From Brevundimonas subvibrioides (GTDB taxonomy: Bacteria; Pseudomonadota; Alphaproteobacteria; Caulobacterales; Caulobacteraceae): a stretch of 64,000 nt of DNA. Below, piece by piece: positions 1-6,883 of this stretch. The stretch is taken from positions 2,294,001 through 2,358,000 of the forward strand of contig NZ_CP114542.1 of NCBI RefSeq assembly GCF_027271155.1, written 5' to 3'. The notes under the pieces are model-generated. The model was not told where the DNA came from. It made no database searches and was given only the letters and a program-made list of their open reading frames with translations. The translations under genes and the position numbers were made by a program. Numbering within the stretch: the stretch's first letter is position 1; each line of letters begins with the position of its first letter.

Positions 1-616
1 AACCCTGGCTTTTCAGATATTGCGCCACGCCCGTGATCGTCCCGCCCGAGCCGATCCCGGCGACATAGGCGTCGATGTCGTGACCCATCTGCTCCCAGAT
101 CTCGGGGCCGGTGGTCTTCACATGGGCCAGGGAGTTCGCATGGTTGTTGAACTGGTTGACGAAGAACCCGCCCGGAATCTGCTGCGCCAGCCGCTCGGCC
201 ATGTCGGTATAGTATTCCGGATGTCCGTGCGCGACGTCCGACCGCGTCAGCCGCACATCGGCGCCCATGGCCCGCAGATGCTGGATTTTTTCCTTCGACA
301 TCTTGTCCGGGATGACCAGCAACACCTTATAGCCCTTGGCCTGACCCACCAGCGTCAGCGCCAGACCCGTGTTTCCGGCCGTCGCCTCGACGATCGTGCC
401 GCCGGGTTTCAGATACCCCTCCGCCTCGGCCGCCGCGATCATCGACAGGGCGATGCGGTCCTTGATCGACCCGCCCGGGTTCTGTGCCTCCAGCTTCAGG
501 AACAGCTTGCAAGGTCCGGTGTCGATCCGCGTCACCTCCACCATCGGCGTCTTGCCGATCAGGTCCAGCAACGACCCGGTCGGCGCGCTCAGGGTCGGGT
601 GTTCGGCAAGGGACAT
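1..616 (-). CDS. PLP-dependent cystathionine beta-synthase / cysteine synthase family enzyme, 3' end cut by window edge
   Basis: The first 205 residues are encoded here, starting at the ATG at 616; the C-terminus lies beyond base 1. The translation has the fold-type II PLP signature: NPGGSIKDR with the Schiff-base lysine at residue 52, EATAGNTG just after residue 76 for cofactor and substrate binding, and GIGSGGTITG near the cut end as the phosphate-binding glycine loop. Enzymes of this family condense an activated serine or homocysteine partner to make cysteine or cystathionine in the cytosol. The middle motifs (IPDKMSKEKI, SDVAHGHPEYY, TTGPEIWEQM) resemble bacterial proteins annotated as cystathionine beta-synthase more than classic CysK. 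The missing C-terminus, where CBS domains would sit, prevents a decision. It is divergent from the toxin-antitoxin pair at 729. Confidence 0.85.
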   Translation of the reverse strand, partial: MSLAEHPTLSAPTGSLLDLIGKTPMVEVTRIDTGPCKLFLKLEAQNPGGSIKDRIALSMIAAAEAEGYLKPGGTIVEATAGNTGLALTLVGQAKGYKVLLVIPDKMSKEKIQHLRAMGADVRLTRSDVAHGHPEYYTDMAERLAQQIPGGFFVNQFNNHANSLAHVKTTGPEIWEQMGHDIDAYVAGIGSGGTITGVAQYLKSQG

Positions 617-690
617 GATCGGGCTCCGGATTCGAGGTCGGAAGCTAGGCGTGCCGCCGTGCCCGGACAACCCGTTGCCAATGGCGTAGG

Positions 691-714
691 TTATGGCTAT
701 ATTTATGGCCATAA
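691..714 (+). promoter_or_regulatory. Probable autoregulatory operator of the Phd/VapC module
   Basis: A perfect 12-bp palindrome TTATGGCCATAA occupies 703-714, immediately before the GGAGGG ribosome binding site. An imperfect half copy, TTATGGCTATAT, sits directly upstream at 691-702, so the two are exactly one palindrome length apart. Antitoxins of the Phd/YefM family typically repress their own operon by binding such paired palindromes. That this one is bound is inference from position and symmetry. Confidence 0.5.
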
Positions 715-728
715 TTCGGAGGGTGATC

Positions 729-995
729 ATGGCCAGTTATGGCGTTGCTGAAGCCAAGAACAACTTCACCCATCTGCTGGACCGGGTACAGGAAGGCGAA
801 AGCATCACCATCACCCGGCACGGCAAACCGATCGCGGAACTGCGGGCCACGGCCAGTCCGCCCACCCCCAGGCTGACCCCGGCCGAAAAGCAGGCTTGGT
901 ACGACGAGTTCGTCAAGCGCCGTGAAGCCCGGGCCATGTCCTCGATCGACGCCGTCGACCTCGTCCAGGCCATGCGGGACGGCGTTGCTGAGTGA
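729..995 (+). CDS. Type II toxin-antitoxin antitoxin, Phd/YefM family
   Basis: An 88-residue protein. The N-terminus (MASYGVAEAKNNFTHLLDRV, then ESITITRHGKPIAEL) is the typical Phd/YefM DNA-binding domain that dimerises and binds the operator, followed by a C-terminal stretch (residues 50-88) expected to wrap the toxin. The start ATG at 729 is chosen because GGAGGG at 718-723 lies at the right distance; an upstream in-frame start at 693 would run through the operator. Its TGA stop overlaps the GTG start of the next gene in a GTGA arrangement, the usual translational coupling of antitoxin and toxin. It is expected to neutralise the PIN-domain product at 992 and to autorepress through 691-714. 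Confidence 0.85.
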   Translation: MASYGVAEAKNNFTHLLDRVQEGESITITRHGKPIAELRATASPPTPRLTPAEKQAWYDEFVKRREARAMSSIDAVDLVQAMRDGVAE

Positions 996-1447
996 CGCTT
1001 TACGCCGACGCAAGTGCCATCGTCGCCACGGTGTCGAGACAGCCGAACAGTCGCCTGATCGATCCGCTCGTACGAGACCCCTTGCAAGTTCTGGTCGTCA
1101 GCGATTTTGCCTTGGCAGAAAGCGCGGCTGCATTGGCAAAGCTCGGCCGGGTCGAAGAGTGGTCCACCGCCGAGGCCGCCGGTTTTTTCGAGGAACTTGA
1201 TGCCTGGGCGACATTGCTGACTGAACGCGTTGAAATCGAGCCTTCGGATTTGGCCGACGCAAACATGTTCGTTCGAATGCCGCGGCTTTCGCTCCGCGCC
1301 CCTGACGCGATCCACATCGCCGCCGCGACGCGGCTAGAGGCGACAATACTCACGCTCGATCGCGGCATGGCGCGCGCCGCCACTGCGCTGGGCGTACCCT
1401 GCCTGAACCCCGCCGAGGCCGAAGCGCCCGGCGAACCGAAAGACTGA
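992..1447 (+). CDS. vapC: VapC-type PIN-domain ribonuclease toxin
   Basis: A 151-residue PIN-domain protein. It starts with GTG at 992 inside the antitoxin stop codon. Visible acidic active-site residues are the Asp in LYADASAIV near the N-terminus, the Glu in FALAESAAAL, and the Asp in APDAIHIAAA; together these form the Mg2+ site of VapC nucleases. VapC toxins cut tRNA or rRNA when released from their antitoxin; the target here cannot be read from sequence. The TGA stop at 1445-1447 is directly followed by the ATG of rnr with no gap, so the ribosome binding site of rnr lies inside vapC. The length is slightly above the usual 130-140 residues. The pairing with a Phd-like rather than AbrB-like antitoxin is common. 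Confidence 0.85.
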   Translation: MTLYADASAIVATVSRQPNSRLIDPLVRDPLQVLVVSDFALAESAAALAKLGRVEEWSTAEAAGFFEELDAWATLLTERVEIEPSDLADANMFVRMPRLSLRAPDAIHIAAATRLEATILTLDRGMARAATALGVPCLNPAEAEAPGEPKD

Positions 1448-3784
1448 ATGACCAAACCACCCAGAAAACCCGCCGCCGGATTGCCGGACGAGGCCACCCT
1501 GCTGGCCTTCCTGCGCGAGGCCGGATCGGCGGAAAAGGGCGATATCGCCCGCCACTTCGGCCTGAAGGGCGAGGATCGCCGGCGCTTGCGCGAGATGATC
1601 CGCGGCCTCGAAGCCTCCGGCAAGCTCGGCAAGCGCGGCAGGAAAGGCTTTTCCGAAGCCGGCGCCCTGCCCCCCGTCGGCGTCGCCGATGTGATCGAAA
1701 AGGACAGCGACGGCGACCTCTACGTCCGCATGGTCGAGGCCTCGCCCGACGCGCCCAAAGCCCTGCTCATCCCGGACAAGGGCAAGCCTGCCCCTGGCCT
1801 CGGGGATCGCGTGCTGGCCAAATTCGAGCTCGGCCCGAACGGCTGGGAAGCCCGGCTGATCAAGACACTCGACACGAACAACAACCGCGTCCTCGGCGTG
1901 ATCCGCAAATCCAACAAGGAGACACGGGTCGAGCCGGTCGACCGGCGCTCGAAGGACGTGCTGATCGTGTCGGCGCTCCAGGCCGCCGATCTGCGCGACG
2001 GCGATCTGGTGCTGGCCGCCATCGAGAAGTCGGACCAGCGCTATGGCCACAAGCGCGGCAAGATCCTGGAGACCGTGGGCCGAGAGGACGATCCCCGCGC
2101 CGCCTCCCTGATCGCCATCCACACCCACGGCGTGCCGATGGGCTTCTCGGAGGCTGTCGAGCAGGAGGCCGAGAACCAGGACCTGCCGACGCTGAAGGGC
2201 CGCGACGACCTGCGCGACATTCCCTTCGTCACCATCGACCCGGCCGACGCCCGCGACCACGACGACGCCGTCTATGCGCAGCGCGACGAGGACCCGAAGA
2301 ACGAGGGCGGCTGGATCGTCTGGGTCGCCATCGCCGACGTGGCCGCCTATGTCCGCCCCAATACCAGCCTGGACCGCGAGGCCCGGGCCAAGGGCAATTC
2401 GACCTACTTCCCCGACCGCGTCGAACCGATGCTGCCTGAGCGGCTGTCGAACGGCCTGTGCAGTCTGAAGGAAGGCGAGAACCGCGCGACGCTGGCGGTC
2501 CGCATGGTCTTCGACAAGGACGGCCGCAAAATGGGCCACAAATTCCACCGCGGCCTGATGCGCAGCCACGCCAAGCTTTCTTACGAGCAAGCCCAGGCGG
2601 CCATCGACGGCGTCGAGAACGGCGGCGGGACCGACGACACGACCGGCCCGATCATGGACGCGATCCTGTATCCGCTGTGGAATGCCTATAACACCATGCT
2701 GAAGGGCCGGCTGAAGCGCGCGCCCCTGCAGATCGACAGTGCCGAACGCCGCATCCGCATGGCACCCGACGGCGGCATCGCCTCCATCGAGAAGCGCGTC
2801 AGTCTCGAAGCTCACCGCCTGATCGAGGAGATGATGGTCCAGGCCAATGTCTGCGCCGCCGAGACGCTGGAGGCGAAGAGGACGCCCCTGATCTTCCGCG
2901 TCCACGATACGCCCAGCCAGGAAAAGGTCTTCAACCTCGCCGACTTCCTGTCGACGCTGGGCAAGCCCTGGAACAAGGGCGAGGCCCCGACCACCAAACG
3001 GTTCAACAGGCTGCTGGACGAGACCCGCGACGGCCCCCACGCCGAGGTGGTCAATGAGGTCGTCCTGCGCTCCCAGATGCAGGCGATCTACAGTCCGGAC
3101 AACGTCGGCCATTTCGGCCTGAACCTGGATCGCTACGCCCACTTCACCTCGCCGATCCGGCGCTATTCCGATCTGATTGTGCATCGGGGTCTGATCCGGG
3201 CGCTGAACCTGGGCCCCGACGGCCTGACGGACCGCGAGATCGCCGAACTGCCTGCCATCGCCGATCAGGTCACCCTGACCGAGCGCCGCTCCATGGCCGC
3301 CGAGCGCGACGCCATGGACCGCTACATCGCCGCCTTCCTTGAGGACCGCGTGGGGGCGACCTTCACCGGCCGCATCACCGGCGTGACCCGCTTCGGCCTG
3401 TTCGTCCGTCTGGACGAGACCGGCGCCGACGGCCTCGTGCCCGTCAGTTCGCTGGGCCATGAATACTTCACCCACGACGACCGCGCCCACGCCCTGGTCG
3501 GCGAACGCTCGGGCCAGCGCTATACCCTTGGCCGCACCGTCGAGGTCAGGCTGAAGGAGGCCACGCCGATTACCGGCGGCCTGGTGTTCGAGATGCTCTC
3601 GGACCCCGAACCCCGCGACCCCAACGCCCCCGCCCCCCGTCTCGGCCTGCGCGGCCGGGGTCCGGGCACAGGCGGCAACGGCCCGCCCAAGCGGGGCGCG
3701 GGTCGTCCGGGCGGTCCCAAACCACCCCGCGGCGGTCGCCCGTCCGGTGGCCTGAAGGGCGTGAGGAAGGGCAAGCGGCGGTAG
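1448..3784 (+). CDS. rnr: Ribonuclease R
   Basis: A 778-residue 3'-to-5' exoribonuclease that degrades structured RNA, takes part in rRNA and tmRNA quality control, and acts in the cytosol. Domains in order: an N-terminal winged helix (about residues 15-75, AEKGDIARHFGLKGEDRR), cold-shock/OB domains (about 80-240), the RNB catalytic domain (about 255-600) with IDPADARDHDDA holding the metal-binding aspartates, and a C-terminal S1 domain (about 635-710, FTGRITGVTRFGLFVRLDE). The last 55 residues are a Gly/Pro/Arg/Lys-rich disordered tail, typical of RNase R and probably RNA binding. It begins at the base after the vapC stop, so it may be translated by re-initiation from the toxin-antitoxin transcript; a separate promoter within vapC cannot be excluded. 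Confidence 0.95.
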   Translation: MTKPPRKPAAGLPDEATLLAFLREAGSAEKGDIARHFGLKGEDRRRLREMIRGLEASGKLGKRGRKGFSEAGALPPVGVADVIEKDSDGDLYVRMVEASPDAPKALLIPDKGKPAPGLGDRVLAKFELGPNGWEARLIKTLDTNNNRVLGVIRKSNKETRVEPVDRRSKDVLIVSALQAADLRDGDLVLAAIEKSDQRYGHKRGKILETVGREDDPRAASLIAIHTHGVPMGFSEAVEQEAENQDLPTLKGRDDLRDIPFVTIDPADARDHDDAVYAQRDEDPKNEGGWIVWVAIADVAAYVRPNTSLDREARAKGNSTYFPDRVEPMLPERLSNGLCSLKEGENRATLAVRMVFDKDGRKMGHKFHRGLMRSHAKLSYEQAQAAIDGVENGGGTDDTTGPIMDAILYPLWNAYNTMLKGRLKRAPLQIDSAERRIRMAPDGGIASIEKRVSLEAHRLIEEMMVQANVCAAETLEAKRTPLIFRVHDTPSQEKVFNLADFLSTLGKPWNKGEAPTTKRFNRLLDETRDGPHAEVVNEVVLRSQMQAIYSPDNVGHFGLNLDRYAHFTSPIRRYSDLIVHRGLIRALNLGPDGLTDREIAELPAIADQVTLTERRSMAAERDAMDRYIAAFLEDRVGATFTGRITGVTRFGLFVRLDETGADGLVPVSSLGHEYFTHDDRAHALVGERSGQRYTLGRTVEVRLKEATPITGGLVFEMLSDPEPRDPNAPAPRLGLRGRGPGTGGNGPPKRGAGRPGGPKPPRGGRPSGGLKGVRKGKRR

Positions 3785-3870
3785 GGCCCCGCCCCCGGCT
3801 GTCAATCGGTCGCCTTTCGGGATCCGCCCGGTCTGCCAGGCTCCGCCCAGGGTCCAAAGGAGTGATCGGC

Positions 3871-4293
3871 ATGCCCCGTCTGGTTCTAACTCTGTCTGTG
3901 GTCTCGGCCCTCGCCATTTCCGCCTGTGGCGAGGTGGATGTCGGAAAGGCCGGTCGCAACGCCGCCATGGCTGCGCTGGAGGCGAGCCATCCCGAGATCG
4001 TGCAGGGTGTGCAGGCGGCCCGGACGCTGAAGCTGGCGGCCGCGACCTGCGGCTGGAAGGACGTCGATGCAACGGGTCTGGCGCAGGCGGCCGTGGCGGG
4101 CATCGAGGAGGCCCCCCTCCGCGCCGCCGCCGGGAGTCTGGTCGAGGATCTGATCGTCGCGCCCGGCGCGGCGACAGCCGGGACCCCGACCCCTGCCGCC
4201 AGCGACTGCTCGCCCGAAGTCCGACAGGCCCTCGAAGCCCAAATCGCCGCCATCGCCCAGGGCAACGGCGAAGCAGAGGCCGAGGCCGGCTGA
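3871..4293 (+). CDS. Small putative lipoprotein of unknown function
   Basis: A 140-residue protein with a bacterial lipoprotein signal: MPRLVLTLSVVSALAISAC ends in a lipobox with the acceptor cysteine at residue 19. The mature part is Ala-rich with two or three further cysteines and no recognisable domain. The start ATG at 3871 is chosen over GTG 3862 because AAAGGAG at 3856-3862 is correctly spaced only from the ATG. It stands alone on the plus strand after rnr with about 85 bases between. I do not recognise the family; export to the periplasm and lipid anchoring are inferred from the signal sequence alone. Confidence 0.7.
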   Translation: MPRLVLTLSVVSALAISACGEVDVGKAGRNAAMAALEASHPEIVQGVQAARTLKLAAATCGWKDVDATGLAQAAVAGIEEAPLRAAAGSLVEDLIVAPGAATAGTPTPAASDCSPEVRQALEAQIAAIAQGNGEAEAEAG

Positions 4294-4339
4294 CCGGTCC
4301 CCGCTTGCCCGACCTCATTCTCGTGGGCCAGCATGCGAT

Positions 4340-5149
4340 ATGACCATGAGCCAGCCCCCGCATTCTCCGGAGACCGACAGCGCCCTCGACCGGCTGAACG
4401 CCGTGGAGCGAGATTTGCTGGGTCTTCTGGGCCGGGGTCACACCGCGAAATCGATCGCCACGCTACGCTCGACATCGGAGGCGGCCGTCAACGAACGTTT
4501 CCGTTCAGCCCGGCGAAAGACCGGAATCGGCTCCAGCCGCGAAATCGCTCGCCTGATCGTGGCCCAAGAAAATCGTCACGACTTTATCGATCTCGCCCGT
4601 CCGGCCGCCGCGCCTCCAGAACTCCGTCGTCCAGATGCACCTCGTCGTGCGTCCCACCGATGGAGACTACCCATGATCGCAACAGGCCTGTTCGCTGTCG
4701 CATTGTTTGCGCAACAAACGTCCACGCCGCCGAATCCGCCGTCTGCTGGGCAGTCGGCCGGTGACGGTCTGGCAGCTCAGATCATCGCTCAACAGCCCCC
4801 GGAAACGGACTTCGCGGCATTGCACGCAGAGGTCTCCGACAGCCCTCGTGATCTGGCTTGGTCGCGCCAGGCCGAAGCCGCGCTCTTGCAACGTTATCGC
4901 GATATTCCAGGCTTTGACGCCGCGGTCCAATCGTTGAGCATCACTTGCGCCATGACCCTGTGTGAGGTTGCTGGCTTGACCCGCTCCGATCTTCCAAGCG
5001 ATGACTTGGGAGACCTGATGATCCGGGTGCAGACCCCCGGCCATCCGGATTCCCATCCCGAACTGGACCGGATAGTCAGCAACTTCAGTTCGACCGTCGA
5101 TCAACCGCAGGCCATGACCTTCCTGTCCTATTGGCGTCGGCGCGAATGA
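4340..5149 (+). CDS. Membrane-anchored LuxR-type helix-turn-helix regulator
   Basis: A 269-residue protein. Residues about 15-75 (LNAVERDLLGLLGRGHTAKSIA, then STSEAAVNERFRSARRKTGI) match a LuxR/GerE helix-turn-helix: the turn, recognition helix and the trailing SSREIAR helix are all visible. After a basic linker, residues about 112-126 (MIATGLFAVALFA) form one membrane segment, and the remaining 140 residues, with a close cysteine pair in ITCAMTLCEV, would be periplasmic. This ToxR-like arrangement, a cytosolic DNA-binding head with an external domain, suggests a one-component transmembrane sensor. No partner gene is adjacent; downstream lies a decayed NUDIX copy. The ligand and targets are unknown. 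The same layout is common among hypothetical HTH regulators of Caulobacterales and Sphingomonadales (family knowledge). Confidence 0.75.
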   Translation: MTMSQPPHSPETDSALDRLNAVERDLLGLLGRGHTAKSIATLRSTSEAAVNERFRSARRKTGIGSSREIARLIVAQENRHDFIDLARPAAAPPELRRPDAPRRASHRWRLPMIATGLFAVALFAQQTSTPPNPPSAGQSAGDGLAAQIIAQQPPETDFAALHAEVSDSPRDLAWSRQAEAALLQRYRDIPGFDAAVQSLSITCAMTLCEVAGLTRSDLPSDDLGDLMIRVQTPGHPDSHPELDRIVSNFSSTVDQPQAMTFLSYWRRRE

Positions 5150-5169
5150 ACAGCTGATTAGGGGTACGG

Positions 5170-5380
5170 CAGCGGGTTCGCAGGTTCTGATGGGTCGGCG
5201 CCCATCCGGCCATGTCTTCATGGCCTCCAGGTGGGTGGTTCCGGGCGGCCGGACGACCGGTCGGACTTCGCCGCCGCATCGGCCACCAAGCCCTCGGCCG
5301 CCACCCGCGCCCGTATGGAGACCGAACTGGCCCCGCACCGCCGCGCCGGCGCCCTGTGCCTGACCGCCGTGCGCGAGACC
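5170..5380 (+). pseudogene. Truncated, frameshifted partial copy of the NUDIX hydrolase gene
   Basis: Bases from about 5181 to 5380 align closely with 7007-7210 of the intact NUDIX gene: CAGGT-CTGATGGGTCGGCG, GGCCATGTCTTCATGGCCTC, TTCCGGGCGGCCGGA, CGGTCGGACTTCG and the stretch up to CCGTGCGCGAGAC are shared, with scattered substitutions and small indels that break the frame (for example the GGCCGGATCGACCGG block is shortened). The copy stops exactly where the catalytic REtFEETG Nudix box should begin and has no start, so it cannot encode an enzyme. It lies in the same orientation as the parent, 1.8 kb upstream of it, with the palindromic element directly after it. Confidence 0.8.
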
Positions 5381-5417
5381 CTAGACCATTCGTCGGCTCA
5401 GTTGGCGCGGGTCGAAA

Positions 5418-5636
5418 GGTTCATCACGGCGAGCACAACGAGCCACAGCGAGCACGACGGGACCGGGCGGTTGTCGCGTTGTCGATCCTTCCTGGCACTG
5501 AAACGAGACAAGGGCGGCTTTGCCGCCGATCCTCCCTCCGACGAGAAATCGAGCGTGAAGGAAGCGATCGGCGATGGCACCACGGTCTCGATCCCGTCAT
5601 GTCCGCTGTGGCCCGTTATGCTCGCTGTGATGAACC
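5418..5636. repeat. Large imperfect palindrome (MITE-like element)
   Basis: The left arm beginning GGTTCATCAC at 5418 is the reverse complement of the right arm ending GTGATGAACC at 5636. Over the first 49 bases from 5419 I count 8 differences, and all are transitions. Pairing continues patchily inwards (GATC-CTTCC against GGAAGCGATC), and the centre carries a perfect small hairpin GGCGGCTTTGCCGCC at about 5513-5527. The structure would form a cruciform or a long RNA hairpin on either strand. No transposase or open reading frame with start signals is inside. The transition-only divergence suggests decay of an originally near-perfect inverted repeat. Confidence 0.75.
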
Positions 5637-5679
5637 CGTCTCGATGGACGCCCATGCGTCAACTGAAGCGCCCATTGCT

Positions 5680-6201
5680 CTAAACCCTTCTATCGGCCAG
5701 TCGATGGGCGAGGACCTTCGGATCGCACGCCGCCTCCCCGCTCAGCCAGACCCGCAGCAGGGCCAGCTGGGCGGCCGCCGATGCGGCGGCCATCATGGCA
5801 TTCGGCAGGGCGTCCGGTGCCCTTTGCCCCAATCGCGCCTCGATCATTCCCGCCAGCTTCCGCTGTAGTTTCGCGGACAGCGGCGGCTCGAACATCACCC
5901 GCGCCAGTGCCCGGCGTTCCCACAGGTGGTCCACCACAAACCGCAGCCGGGGCAGGCTCGCCCGTCCCGCCGCCGCCTCGGCCAGGGGCGCGAAGATCGG
6001 GTCGATGGCCCAGACCAGCACATCGTCCTTGTTGCGGAAATGCTCATAGAAGGTCGAGCGTCCAACGCCCGCTGCCTCGATCAGGTCCGACGTCCGGATG
6101 GCACTGTACCGGTGGGTGAAGATCAGGCGCGTGAAGGCGTCGAACACCGCCTTGCGGGTCCGCTGGCTGCGCCGGTCCAGATCCTCGACGGCCTCGGTCA
6201 T
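5680..6201 (-). CDS. TetR/AcrR family transcriptional regulator
   Basis: A 173-residue protein with the TetR N-terminal helix-turn-helix at residues about 12-58: RKAVFDAFTRLIF, RTSDLIEAAGVGRSTFYEHF and NKDDVLVW are the classic helices 1 to 3 and the following linker. The rest is a helical ligand-binding and dimerisation domain without recognisable ligand specificity. It is transcribed divergently from the small membrane gene and VOC protein at 6362-6831, so those genes are the obvious regulatory targets. A 16-bp perfect inverted repeat at 6277-6292 in the shared upstream region is the likely operator. TetR regulators usually act as ligand-released repressors; the ligand is unknown here. Confidence 0.9.
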   Translation of the reverse strand: MTEAVEDLDRRSQRTRKAVFDAFTRLIFTHRYSAIRTSDLIEAAGVGRSTFYEHFRNKDDVLVWAIDPIFAPLAEAAAGRASLPRLRFVVDHLWERRALARVMFEPPLSAKLQRKLAGMIEARLGQRAPDALPNAMMAAASAAAQLALLRVWLSGEAACDPKVLAHRLADRRV

Positions 6202-6276
6202 GGCTCCATGCTAGCGGATCGGTCGCCGGGGTTCAGCCCGAATGCCGCACTCCCTTTGCGGACTTTCGCCGTCATT

Positions 6277-6292
6277 CGTCCGTTAGCGGACG
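6277..6292. promoter_or_regulatory. Candidate TetR operator
   Basis: CGTCCG-TTAG-CGGACG is a perfect inverted repeat with a 4-base centre, 75 bases before the TetR start and 69 bases before the divergent small gene at 6362. Further GCGGAC half sites lie at about 6258. Size and position fit a TetR operator; binding is inferred. Confidence 0.5.
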
Positions 6293-6361
6293 TCGGCCGA
6301 GGTCGTCCGTCGCCCGGCGCGCGGACCCCGGGCACATAGGGTCCCTGAACCGGGGACCACC

Positions 6362-6478
6362 ATGACCAGCCACACCCGCGCCGACGGCGCGCTCATCGCA
6401 GCGGCGACCGCCTTCGCCCTCTGGTCGCTGGTCGTTGCGGCGGCCATGATCCTCGCTCGCCTGCAGGAAGCCCAATGA
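6362..6478 (+). CDS. 38-residue single-pass membrane protein, coupled to the VOC gene
   Basis: ATG at 6362 opens a 38-codon frame: a short polar head (MTSHTRADG) followed by one strongly hydrophobic helix (LIAAATAFALWSLVVAAAMI) and a short tail. Its TGA stop overlaps the ATG of the following VOC gene (ATGA at 6475-6478), the layout of translationally coupled real genes. A purine-rich GGGGAC lies about 6 bases before the ATG. Being divergent from a TetR gene with an operator-like palindrome between them makes it a plausible regulated micro-membrane protein. No homologue is recognised and the function is unknown. Confidence 0.6.
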   Translation: MTSHTRADGALIAAATAFALWSLVVAAAMILARLQEAQ

Positions 6479-6831
6479 CAGACCGACACCACGCCGCCGC
6501 CATCGTCCCCGCCCGCGACCTCGATGCCAGCACCGCCTTCTATCGCCGCCTCGGCTTCGAGGTCGTCAGCGACCACGGCGACTATCGCCTGCTCGACGAC
6601 GGCAGGGGCTGGCGCATCCACCTGCGGTCCACGCCCGACTGGCCCCGTCGCATCGAGGACAATCCGCTCGGCCTCTACCTCTATGTCGAGGACGTCGACG
6701 CCGTCGCCGACCGTGTCCGCGATCTGATCCTCGAACCTCAGGGTCCGCATGCGCGCATCTGGGGCACCTATGAGTTCTCGGTCAGCGATCCGTCCGGGGC
6801 CCTGATCCGGATCGGCCGCGTGCTGGACTGA
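6475..6831 (+). CDS. VOC superfamily (glyoxalase/bleomycin-resistance-like) protein
   Basis: A 118-residue protein with two beta-alpha-beta-beta-beta modules of the vicinal oxygen chelate fold. The N-terminal module contains PARDLDASTAFYRRLGFEVV, the characteristic VOC opening, and the second contains YLYVEDVDAVADRVRDL and ends in WGTYEFSVSDPSGALIRIG, the usual end of this fold. Such proteins are either metal-dependent isomerases/dioxygenases or drug-binding immunity proteins. The usual metal-binding histidines are not obvious, which leans towards a binding role. It overlaps the preceding 38-codon membrane gene by ATGA and is probably controlled by the divergent TetR. The substrate is unknown. 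Confidence 0.85.
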   Translation: MTDRHHAAAIVPARDLDASTAFYRRLGFEVVSDHGDYRLLDDGRGWRIHLRSTPDWPRRIEDNPLGLYLYVEDVDAVADRVRDLILEPQGPHARIWGTYEFSVSDPSGALIRIGRVLD

Positions 6832-6883
6832 CGCCGCATTCGTCGCTCTTTCCTTGCCGGTGCCCGCGTGGCATCGCTCGGAC

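Noticed and set aside
1334..4441. A 1035-codon minus-strand frame opposite rnr.
   Set aside because: It is a shadow of rnr with biased composition and no ribosome binding site or motif.
5212..5868. A 218-codon plus-strand frame overlapping the NUDIX remnant and the palindrome.
   Set aside because: It fuses a frameshifted NUDIX fragment to the palindrome and then runs antisense to the TetR gene, so it is not a real protein.
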